5,867 nt of DNA from Nitrosotalea sp. (GTDB lineage Archaea; Thermoproteota; Nitrososphaeria; Nitrososphaerales; Nitrosopumilaceae), in the NCBI GenBank assembly GCA_022545805.1, contig JAKEIJ010000203.1:1-5867 (forward strand). Reading direction: 5' to 3'. Positions 1 to 4,360 of the stretch are shown here, piece by piece. Under the pieces are notes generated by a model that was given only the letters and a program-made list of their open reading frames with translations, had not been told where the DNA came from and did no database searches. Both the position numbers and the translations under genes were made by a program. Within the stretch, counting starts at the first letter, position 1. Each line of letters starts with the position of its first letter.

Positions 1-521
1 AGTTCTGGAGAGAGTTTGTCTTTTGGACCTCGCTTTCCAATTGCAATCATTGCCATCACCTCAAAATCATCAGGTACACCGAGCGTTGTCTTTGCCTTGG
101 CATAGTCAAATCCTGCCATGGCGTGTGTTACCAATCCTTGAGATACTGCCTGGATTGCAAGGTTCTCCCATGCAGCTCCTGTATCAAACTGGTGTGTAAT
201 AGATGGCTGTCCGTTGTTTTCAAAGTTCTTTCTTGATACAATAACTACCAGTGCAGATGCATCAGCACACCACTGCTTGTTAAAGTCAATTAGCAGGTTG
301 AAAAAGTCATTCCAGTTTTGAGAACCTCTCTTGACATAGATGAACCTCCATGGTTGGCTGTTAGAAGACGATGGAGCCCATCGTGCAGATTCAAATAAAG
401 AGAACAGTTCCTTGTCGCTTATTTCAGACGGTACAAATGATCTTGGAGACCACCTGTTTACAATAACAGGGTTGATTTCAAATGTCATGCTTCGCGATTT
501 TTGCACTTCTGGATCTATCAT
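1..521 (-). CDS. Nitroreductase-family FMN-dependent oxidoreductase (C-terminus cut by window edge)
   Basis: A reading frame of 173 whole codons starts at ATG 521-519 and runs off the left edge without a stop. It has nitroreductase-superfamily marks. Near residues 22-29 is NRWSPRSF, the FMN-phosphate-binding arginine/serine segment, and at 46-58 is ARWAPSSSNSQPW, which packs on the flavin. Near residues 109-135 is the helix with THQFDTGAAWENL, typical of the dimer core. The visible end (IGKRGPKDKLSPE) resembles the segment shortly before the family C-terminus, so perhaps 20-40 residues are missing. Members are soluble homodimers that use NAD(P)H and FMN to reduce nitro compounds, quinones or other acceptors; the physiological substrate cannot be read here. 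The start at 521 is preferred because a TATA-like box lies about 29 nt upstream; an ATG at 541 is in a frame that stops after seven codons. It is downstream of the PAP2 gene on the same strand but appears to have its own promoter. Confidence 0.88.
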   Translation of the reverse strand, partial: MIDPEVQKSRSMTFEINPVIVNRWSPRSFVPSEISDKELFSLFESARWAPSSSNSQPWRFIYVKRGSQNWNDFFNLLIDFNKQWCADASALVVIVSRKNFENNGQPSITHQFDTGAAWENLAIQAVSQGLVTHAMAGFDYAKAKTTLGVPDDFEVMAMIAIGKRGPKDKLSPE

Positions 522-546
522 GGACAATTTTCGTATTCCATATTAG

Positions 547-554
547 TTATTTAA
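547..554 (-). promoter_or_regulatory. TATA-like box of the nitroreductase gene
   Basis: On the minus strand this reads TTAAATAA. Its centre is about 29.5 nt upstream of the ATG at 521, the spacing expected if transcription begins within a few bases of the start codon (leaderless mRNA). No Shine-Dalgarno sequence precedes the ATG, which agrees with this. Confidence 0.5.
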
Positions 555-600
555 CATAATCGACTTTTAGAATTATAATACATGTAACAATAATTCCAGG

Positions 601-1239
601 TTATCGTTTCATGGAATCTATGCGGGAAAAAATTGGTCCCATGTATTTACTAGATGCTACAACTGCAAACGCTACACCAGCACCAAGAAGTATTCCACCA
701 ACTACATCAGTAGGATAGTGAACTCCAACATAGATTCTCGAATATGCAACAAGTGCTGCCTCAATTGCAAGGATTATGGAAGCAATAATCTGCTTGCTTT
801 TATGAAATCTCAAAAGGAGAATTGCTGCGCCACCGGAAACAATTATAGCATGACCGGATGGAAAAGACGGATCAGTTTCATTTGGAACCAAAAGATTCTC
901 ACTTGAAACTGGTACAGGTCGTTGTCTATCTATCTCAGATTTTAGTACAGTTCCAAGAGGAATTAGTATCAAGAAAGTTATCGTAAGCAATACAGCAACC
1001 TTGCGTCCATCTTTTCTGCCAAAAACAAAAAGAAGTGCAGTTACTCCAATCCAAACTGCTTCACGTCCATATTTTGACAGGTCTACCATTATCTTGTCAA
1101 CAGTCTTTCCTGTAGGATGATTTATCGATACAAAGGTAGAATGGTCCCATTCCGATACACCAGTATTATTTTGAAGAATCATCAAAGCCAATATTGCAAA
1201 TCCTGCAAATAGTATTGCAGATGCTATGGCGTATTTCAT
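601..1239 (-). CDS. PAP2-superfamily integral membrane phosphatase (lipid phosphatase-like)
   Basis: This 212-residue membrane protein carries all three motifs of the PAP2/type 2 phosphatidic acid phosphatase family in order. They are K-x6-RP (K100 to R107-P108), PSGH (127-130) and SR-x5-H-x3-D (S167, R168, H174, D178). H174 is the expected nucleophile and H130 the expected acid/base. Hydrophobic stretches at about 3-22, 61-74, 79-98, 130-144, 150-166 and 178-196 give roughly six membrane spans, with the catalytic motifs at one membrane face. Family members dephosphorylate lipid phosphates such as phosphatidate or polyprenyl diphosphates. In an archaeon, recycling of a dolichyl/undecaprenyl-type diphosphate carrier or turnover of an isoprenoid lipid phosphate is plausible, but the substrate is inferred only from the family. 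The ATG at 1239 is supported by a TATA-like box about 29 nt upstream. It forms no obvious operon with its neighbours. Confidence 0.92.
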   Translation of the reverse strand: MKYAIASAILFAGFAILALMILQNNTGVSEWDHSTFVSINHPTGKTVDKIMVDLSKYGREAVWIGVTALLFVFGRKDGRKVAVLLTITFLILIPLGTVLKSEIDRQRPVPVSSENLLVPNETDPSFPSGHAIIVSGGAAILLLRFHKSKQIIASIILAIEAALVAYSRIYVGVHYPTDVVGGILLGAGVAFAVVASSKYMGPIFSRIDSMKR

Positions 1240-1264
1240 TTAATCAAACTGAAAAACATCTTCG

Positions 1265-1272
1265 TTATAAAA
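1265..1272 (-). promoter_or_regulatory. TATA-like box of the PAP2 phosphatase gene
   Basis: The minus strand reads TTTTATAA, centred about 29.5 nt upstream of the ATG at 1239. The spacing equals that of the nitroreductase box. The box lies in the 47-nt gap after the zinc-ribbon gene, so the PAP2 gene is probably transcribed separately. Confidence 0.6.
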
Positions 1273-1286
1273 CAAGCTCTATACCA

Positions 1287-1430
1287 TCATTTGATGCATT
1301 CAGGGTGTATCTGCTCTTCACTTTCTTGTCCACATGACTTGCATTGAAACTGATACGGTTTACCACAGATGAGGCATTTCTTTAATGCTTCAAGTTCATA
1401 TCCACAATGCCTACAAGTATCTGCACGCAT
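1287..1430 (-). CDS. Tiny zinc-ribbon protein (47 aa, eight metal ligands)
   Basis: This small gene encodes a 47-residue protein dominated by metal-ligand pairs: CRHC (residues 6-9), CLIC (19-22), CKSC (30-33) and HPEC (His42, Cys45). The spacing suggests two zinc-binding knuckle sites built from four CxxC-like pairs. Small proteins like this are common in archaea and usually bind nucleic acid or act as protein-protein adaptors; no specific function can be assigned. There are two in-frame ATGs, at 1436 and 1430. I chose 1430 because the upstream TATA-like box at 1456-1463 is then about 29 nt away, matching the other genes here. From 1436 it would be only about 23 nt away, and that codon might lie outside the transcript. 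If 1436 is used, the protein gains Met-Lys. The neighbouring PAP2 gene follows after 47 nt with its own box. The cysteine density and clean stop support a real gene despite its size. Confidence 0.8.
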   Translation of the reverse strand: MRADTCRHCGYELEALKKCLICGKPYQFQCKSCGQESEEQIHPECIK

Positions 1431-1455
1431 TTTCATGACACTTACCAAGATGTTG

Positions 1456-1463
1456 TATTTATC
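1456..1463 (-). promoter_or_regulatory. TATA-like box of the zinc-ribbon gene
   Basis: The minus strand reads GATAAATA, centred about 29.5 nt upstream of the ATG at 1430 and only 23.5 nt upstream of the ATG at 1436. The spacing favours 1430 as the translation start. Confidence 0.5.
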
Positions 1464-1605
1464 GATTCCATGAAAACTCCAAGTGGTATTTTGCAGTAGG
1501 GCAAGCTAATTTCATTCATGAGGTAGGAGTCGATTAAACAACTTAGCTTAACAATAATAAAACAAGCTTATGAGGTGTTATCAGTTTGTACACATAACTA
1601 TAGGT

Positions 1606-1746
1606 ATGACCTACAAAGCAAAACCCACAGTGTGGGCAGCAGAAGTTCGCGCTCCATTCAAGAAAGTAATAGCATTCGACATCCTGTTTTTGGGACTAGG
1701 TGCAGTAATCGGAGCCGGGGCAATCACCGCAGTCCTATTTCATTAG
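1606..1746 (+). CDS. Small single-span membrane protein, unknown function (46 aa)
   Basis: A 46-codon plus-strand gene starts MTYKAKPTVWAAEV. It has a basic N-terminal half (several Lys/Arg up to residue 20) followed by one hydrophobic, glycine/alanine-rich segment at about residues 21-45, ending Leu-Phe-His. This is the layout of a one-pass membrane protein with its N-terminus on the positive-inside (cytoplasmic) face. I do not recognise the family. Such miniproteins are often accessory subunits of membrane complexes, but nothing here shows which. An in-frame ATG at 1570 would add twelve residues; I prefer 1606 because the extension (RCYQFVHITIG) looks unlike the rest. The start is uncertain: there is no clear Shine-Dalgarno sequence, and the best AT-rich box (AATAATAAAA, 1553-1562) would give a leader of roughly 20 nt. 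The gene ends inside a terminator-like hairpin, which supports it being a real transcript. It converges on another small membrane-protein gene. Confidence 0.6.
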   Translation: MTYKAKPTVWAAEVRAPFKKVIAFDILFLGLGAVIGAGAITAVLFH

Positions 1747-1767
1747 ATAGGACTTTTTTTAATTTTT
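1731..1767 (+). terminator. Hairpin plus T-tract terminator after the 46-aa membrane protein
   Basis: A perfect 8-bp inverted repeat, AGTCCTAT (1731-1738) and ATAGGACT (1747-1754), flanks an 8-nt loop that contains the TAG stop codon (1744-1746). It is followed directly by seven T (1754-1760), then AA and five more T. This has the form of a bacterial intrinsic terminator, with the 5' arm lying in the last codons of the gene. Archaeal RNA polymerase mainly needs the T-tract, so the stem may be accessory or may protect the RNA 3' end. Confidence 0.75.
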
Positions 1768-1777
1768 AAAGCGGTGA

Positions 1778-1978
1778 TCAAGTTATGGTCTTGCTGTGTT
1801 TCCTTTGATACATCGCAATACAAAAAATAACGGACGCGCCTATTATAATTATAATTCCAGCGTAAAAGAAAGACGAGAAAGAAATTATTCCAATGGGTTC
1901 AACTTCAAAATAATCTTGGACGATCATAAAACCGCCCATAACCATCGCTCCAATCAATACCACGATCAATATTTCCAT
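1778..1978 (-). CDS. Small two-span membrane protein, unknown function (66 aa)
   Basis: A 66-residue reading frame has two strongly hydrophobic segments, at about 2-20 and 37-57. A short acidic/aromatic connector (QDYFEVEPIG) separates them, and a basic tail (YQRKHSK) follows. It is predicted to be a small polytopic membrane protein with a cytoplasmic C-terminus by the positive-inside rule. I do not recognise the family. It lies 82 nt downstream of the aldehyde dehydrogenase on the same strand, but a T-tract ends that gene and a TATA-like element (2002-2009) sits about 27 nt before its own ATG. It is probably a separate unit. The opposite-strand frame across this region encodes a low-complexity Asn/His/Arg-rich product and looks like a shadow. 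Confidence 0.55.
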   Translation of the reverse strand: MEILIVVLIGAMVMGGFMIVQDYFEVEPIGIISFSSFFYAGIIIIIGASVIFCIAMYQRKHSKTIT

Positions 1979-2001
1979 TCATGTTTCATGGACGGTACAC
2001 C

Positions 2002-2009
2002 TTTTAACC
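2002..2009 (-). promoter_or_regulatory. Candidate TATA-like box of the 66-aa membrane protein
   Basis: The minus strand reads GGTTAAAA, centred about 27.5 nt before the ATG at 1978. A second AT-rich candidate, ATTATAAAAT at 2021-2030, lies about 47 nt upstream and would require a leader of roughly 20 nt. I cannot decide between them. Confidence 0.35.
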
Positions 2010-2053
2010 ATTTATCAAGAATTTTATAATTACTACTCAAATCCTATGGAATT

Positions 2054-2060
2054 AAAAAAA
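2054..2060 (-). terminator. Oligo(T) terminator after the aldehyde dehydrogenase gene
   Basis: Seven consecutive T on the minus strand follow immediately after the TAA stop at 2063-2061. No hairpin precedes them, which is the usual form of archaeal T-tract termination. Confidence 0.5.
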
Positions 2061-3449
2061 TTATTCTACACGATGATGTAAGACAAGCTGATCATAGAAT
2101 CTTACAGACTTGATATTAACAAATTCAAGCATTCCATATCTTGAGAGCTCACGCCCAAAACCACTCTGTTTGACGCCTCCAAACGGTACCCTTGGATCAG
2201 AGATGACTACGTTGTTTACTGAAACAATTCCAGACTCTATCAATCTGGACAATTTTTCGGCTTTTTCAAGGTTCTTTGTCCATATGCTTGCTCCAAGACC
2301 ATATTGCGACGAGTTTGCAAGCCGGATTGCCTCATCTTCGTTCTCAACTACCGTAACAGGGGCAACCGGTCCAAATACCTCCTCACGAGCAACCATCATC
2401 TCAGGAGTGACATTGTCAAGAACAGTTGGAGCATAAAAGTAGCCCTTGTCTTTGAGCATTTTACCTCCAGTAAGAACCCTAGCCCCTTTGCTAACAGCAT
2501 CTTTTACCATTGTATCTATCCTGTGAAGCCCGTCAGCGTTTACAAGCGGTCCAATGTCGGTACTTTCAGACATCGGGTCTCCCACGTTTAGTTTTTCCAC
2601 TTTTTGTACAAATTGCTCAATGAACTCTTTTGCAAGATTTTTCACTATAAAGAATCTCTTAGATGCAATACAGCTTTGACCACAATTGATGAATCGGCCT
2701 TTGACTGCTCCAGTTGATGCCTTGTCGATATCAGCGTCAGAGCACACTATGAACGGATCACTTCCACCAAGCTCCAAGACACATTTCTTTATTTGGGATG
2801 TTGCCCGTTGTGCAACTTTAGCACCAACAACATTGCTTCCGGTAAAAGTTACAGCGTTGATATCAGAGTCAATTAATTTTTCAGCCATGCTGGAGTCACT
2901 TACAAGTGTTTGGAATATTCCTTCAGGAAATCCAGTCTTTGCAAACATTTTTTCTATTTGAATTCCACATTGCATGGTGACACTTGCAGGTTTTAGCACA
3001 ATTGTATTTCCGGCCATCAGCGATGGCGCAGCAAATCGCAGCGCTTGCCAGTATGGAAAATTCCATGGCATGATGCTCGCTATTATTCCAATTGGCTCAA
3101 AAGCGATAAAACTTTTTCTTGCATCGGTATTTACCGATTCAGGATTTAGAAATGTCTCCCCATTGTCACCATAAAATTCCATCACCCATGCACACTTTTC
3201 CACTTCAGCAAGTGATTCCTTGAGCGGCTTTCCCATCTCTTGTGTTGCTACCTTTGCAAGTGATTCCTTGTTCTTTCGAAGCTCTTCTGACAAGAGATGC
3301 AAAAACATGGCACGGTTCTTAGAATCGGTCTTCCACTTGGAAAATGCTTCACGAGACTTTGCTATCTTACTTTTTAGATCAGCCGCAGTGATGTTTTGAT
3401 ATTCAGCAATAATTTCTTCAGTAGCGGGATTGATTGTCTTAATAGACAT
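2061..3449 (-). CDS. NAD(P)-dependent aldehyde dehydrogenase, succinate-semialdehyde dehydrogenase-like
   Basis: A full-length ALDH-superfamily enzyme (462 aa from this start) that would oxidise an aldehyde to the acid using NAD(P)+. Catalytic and cofactor residues are intact: the PWNFP oxyanion Asn130, KPAS Lys153, the FTGS nucleotide-binding turn at 202-205, general-base Glu226 in LELGG, nucleophile Cys260 in GQSC, and EEVFGP Glu357. The LELGGSDPFIV context and overall length resemble GabD/SSADH-type enzymes, so succinate semialdehyde is a reasonable substrate. In Nitrososphaerota, relatives have also been discussed for semialdehyde steps of the 3-hydroxypropionate/4-hydroxybutyrate carbon cycle, so an acylating (CoA-dependent) role cannot be excluded. 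I chose ATG 3449: the TATATA box is then about 28 nt upstream, whereas the in-frame TTG at 3452 is closer to the box. It is divergent from the PHA phasin/regulator operon and shares its promoter region. A T-tract follows the stop. Confidence 0.9.
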   Translation of the reverse strand: MSIKTINPATEEIIAEYQNITAADLKSKIAKSREAFSKWKTDSKNRAMFLHLLSEELRKNKESLAKVATQEMGKPLKESLAEVEKCAWVMEFYGDNGETFLNPESVNTDARKSFIAFEPIGIIASIMPWNFPYWQALRFAAPSLMAGNTIVLKPASVTMQCGIQIEKMFAKTGFPEGIFQTLVSDSSMAEKLIDSDINAVTFTGSNVVGAKVAQRATSQIKKCVLELGGSDPFIVCSDADIDKASTGAVKGRFINCGQSCIASKRFFIVKNLAKEFIEQFVQKVEKLNVGDPMSESTDIGPLVNADGLHRIDTMVKDAVSKGARVLTGGKMLKDKGYFYAPTVLDNVTPEMMVAREEVFGPVAPVTVVENEDEAIRLANSSQYGLGASIWTKNLEKAEKLSRLIESGIVSVNNVVISDPRVPFGGVKQSGFGRELSRYGMLEFVNIKSVRFYDQLVLHHRVE

Positions 3450-3474
3450 CAAGCATAATACCTGTCAATACAGT

Positions 3475-3480
3475 TATATA
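3475..3480. promoter_or_regulatory. Palindromic TATATA, apparently shared by two divergent genes
   Basis: In the 54-nt gap between divergent starts this symmetric TATATA is the only good TATA element. Its centre is about 28.5 nt from the aldehyde dehydrogenase ATG (3449, minus) and about 26.5 nt from the phaR-like ATG (3504, plus). Both distances fit near-leaderless transcription. The flanks are AATACAGT on the plus side and CAAAGG on the minus side; either could act as the BRE that orients TFB. Confidence 0.65.
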
Positions 3481-3497
3481 CCTTTGGCTGGTTATTA

Positions 3498-3514
3498 TTA
3501 CCAATGAATGGTAA
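3498..3514. repeat. Inverted repeat across the phaR-like start codon (candidate operator)
   Basis: TTACCA (3498-3503) and TGGTAA (3509-3514) form perfect 6-bp arms around the spacer ATGAA, which begins with the start codon of the AbrB-domain gene. With near-leaderless transcription the repeat would sit on the transcription start site, a suitable place for a repressor. Autoregulation by the encoded AbrB-type protein is inference. Confidence 0.45.
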
Positions 3515-3923
3515 CTATGACCAACCTGACCCATCGGCAATCTTTAGAGAATGGATCCAGCGTAGCGGTAAGGCACAGATGGACTTTATGAGAACATTTG
3601 GCGATATGATGAATCGCACAAACCAAACCAACCCATTGGATACATTAAAAGAGATTGCAGACAAGACAGCAAGGACACAGACAGATCTTGTGCAAAATTT
3701 TGCAGAGAGTGGATCAAAGGCCATGTACAACTGGTTTAACCTTGCACAAAACTTGCCCCAATTTTCATCATGGGGTGCGTTTAAGACATCAGTTGGAAGC
3801 AATGGCAGAATTTCCATACCCGAAGCAGAAAGAGAAGCAATAGGAATCAAGGAAAATGATCTGGTCCAAGTGATTGTAGTTCCAATCTTTAAAAACAATT
3901 CACGACAGGAGGTGAAAAAATGA
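3504..3923 (+). CDS. PhaR-like protein: helical phasin-like region fused to a C-terminal AbrB DNA-binding domain
   Basis: This 139-aa protein has two parts. Residues about 10-88 are amphipathic and helical, with aromatic patches (AMYNWFNLAQNLPQF), like granule-associated phasin/PhaE-type sequences. Residues about 91-128 form an AbrB/SpoVT swapped-hairpin domain: the GRISIPEAEREAIGIKEND core has the expected G-R-hydrophobic-x-IP and LGI-x-x-x-D pattern (here IGIKEND). A basic tail follows. Haloarchaeal PhaR, an AbrB-type protein that controls PHA accumulation and granule formation, is the closest known functional model. A granule-sensing repressor is therefore proposed, not shown. It is the first gene of a two-gene operon; its TGA overlaps the next ATG by four bases. 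There is no Shine-Dalgarno sequence, the TATATA lies about 27 nt upstream, and an inverted repeat spans the start codon. Convergent phaEC lies beyond the next gene, supporting a PHA role. Confidence 0.8.
   Translation: MNGNYDQPDPSAIFREWIQRSGKAQMDFMRTFGDMMNRTNQTNPLDTLKEIADKTARTQTDLVQNFAESGSKAMYNWFNLAQNLPQFSSWGAFKTSVGSNGRISIPEAEREAIGIKENDLVQVIVVPIFKNNSRQEVKK
3908..3914 (+). promoter_or_regulatory. Strong Shine-Dalgarno of the second phasin-like gene
   Basis: GGAGGTG lies five bases before the ATG at 3920, inside the last codons of the phaR-like gene. Leaderless first genes in this window lack such a site, so this marks an operon-internal start with translational coupling (ATGA overlap). Confidence 0.85.
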
Positions 3924-4333
3924 GCAAGACAGAAACAAAAGAAGCATACGCAGTATACAAGCAAAACATGAATCGATATTTTGAAGAAGCAGAAAAGAAT
4001 GTCACACAATACATCCAAGCAGTCTCAAACCTACAGCAAGAATTTGCAACAGCATACAAAAATGCCGTAGAGACAGCAATCGAATTCCAGCAGGAGACAG
4101 CAACAAAGAGTGGTTTTAATGCAAACCTTCCACCAACTTATCTCAAAGCAATCAATGATGCAACAGAAGAGATAGTAAAAACCAGTTCTGTACAAAACAA
4201 GGCAGTATTGGCAGCAATGGAAGCAGCAAGACAAAACATTAAGACATTCAATGACAACATGAAGGCATTCACAACTATGGATTCAAGCATATTGCAATCA
4301 TGGTTCTCAGCATGGACTCCAAGCAAGAACTAG
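3920..4333 (+). CDS. Phasin-like PHA granule-associated protein
   Basis: This 137-residue protein is soluble, contains no cysteine and appears almost entirely helical. It has long runs of Ala, Glu, Gln, Asn and Lys with heptad-like hydrophobic spacing at about residues 5-62 and 73-120. A short loop with NLPPTY (69-74) separates them. The end is aromatic (ILQSWFSAWTP), similar in style to the aromatic patch in the phaR-like protein and suited to contact with a hydrophobic granule surface. This is the general build of phasins, which coat PHA granules and control their size. The primary sequence alone does not prove the family; the assignment rests on helix content plus position. The start is firm: GGAGGTG five bases upstream and an ATGA overlap with the upstream stop. 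A T-rich terminator follows. The gene converges on phaC, whose stop codon lies 20 nt away on the other strand. Confidence 0.7.
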   Translation: MSKTETKEAYAVYKQNMNRYFEEAEKNVTQYIQAVSNLQQEFATAYKNAVETAIEFQQETATKSGFNANLPPTYLKAINDATEEIVKTSSVQNKAVLAAMEAARQNIKTFNDNMKAFTTMDSSILQSWFSAWTPSKN

Positions 4334-4345
4334 ATTAAATCTTCA

Positions 4346-4360
4346 TTTTTTTTTATTTTT
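4346..4360 (+). terminator. T-rich terminator of the phasin-like operon
   Basis: Nine T, one A, then five T begin 12 nt after the TAG stop at 4331-4333. The tract overlaps the last codons of convergent phaC. No stable hairpin precedes it, so this is T-tract termination. Confidence 0.65.

Noticed and set aside
518..541. Seven-codon upstream frame (MEYENCP) whose TGA overlaps the nitroreductase ATG
   Set aside because: The best TATA box lies only about 9 nt upstream of it, so it would be outside a near-leaderless transcript.
340..546. 68-codon plus-strand frame over the nitroreductase start
   Set aside because: It lies opposite a conserved flavoprotein segment and has no recognisable motif.
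1442..1519. 25-codon minus-strand frame upstream of the zinc-ribbon gene
   Set aside because: No TATA box at the right distance, no Shine-Dalgarno sequence and no recognisable motif. It probably arises by chance and overlaps the zinc-ribbon promoter.
1570..1605. Upstream in-frame ATG extending the 46-aa membrane protein by 12 residues
   Set aside because: The extension is unlike the basic amphipathic N-terminus that follows and has no well-spaced box. It is kept only as an alternative start.
1796..2029. 77-codon plus-strand frame opposite the 66-aa membrane protein
   Set aside because: The product is Asn/His/Tyr/Arg-rich low-complexity sequence, and the minus strand gives clean membrane segments instead. 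It is not impossible, but weaker.
2110..3174. Several plus-strand frames of 66-108 codons across the aldehyde dehydrogenase
   Set aside because: All are antisense to an enzyme with every catalytic motif intact; none has its own signals.
3515..4018. 167-codon minus-strand open frame opposite the phaR-like and phasin-like genes
   Set aside because: It is antisense to two well-supported genes, is rich in Cys/Phe/Ile in the way typical of reversed AT-rich coding DNA, and has no promoter or ribosome site. It is a shadow frame.
4332..4342. Palindrome AGATT-A-AATCT after the phasin-like stop
   Set aside because: A one-base centre cannot form a useful hairpin, and the AT-rich arms are short. The T-tract alone explains termination.
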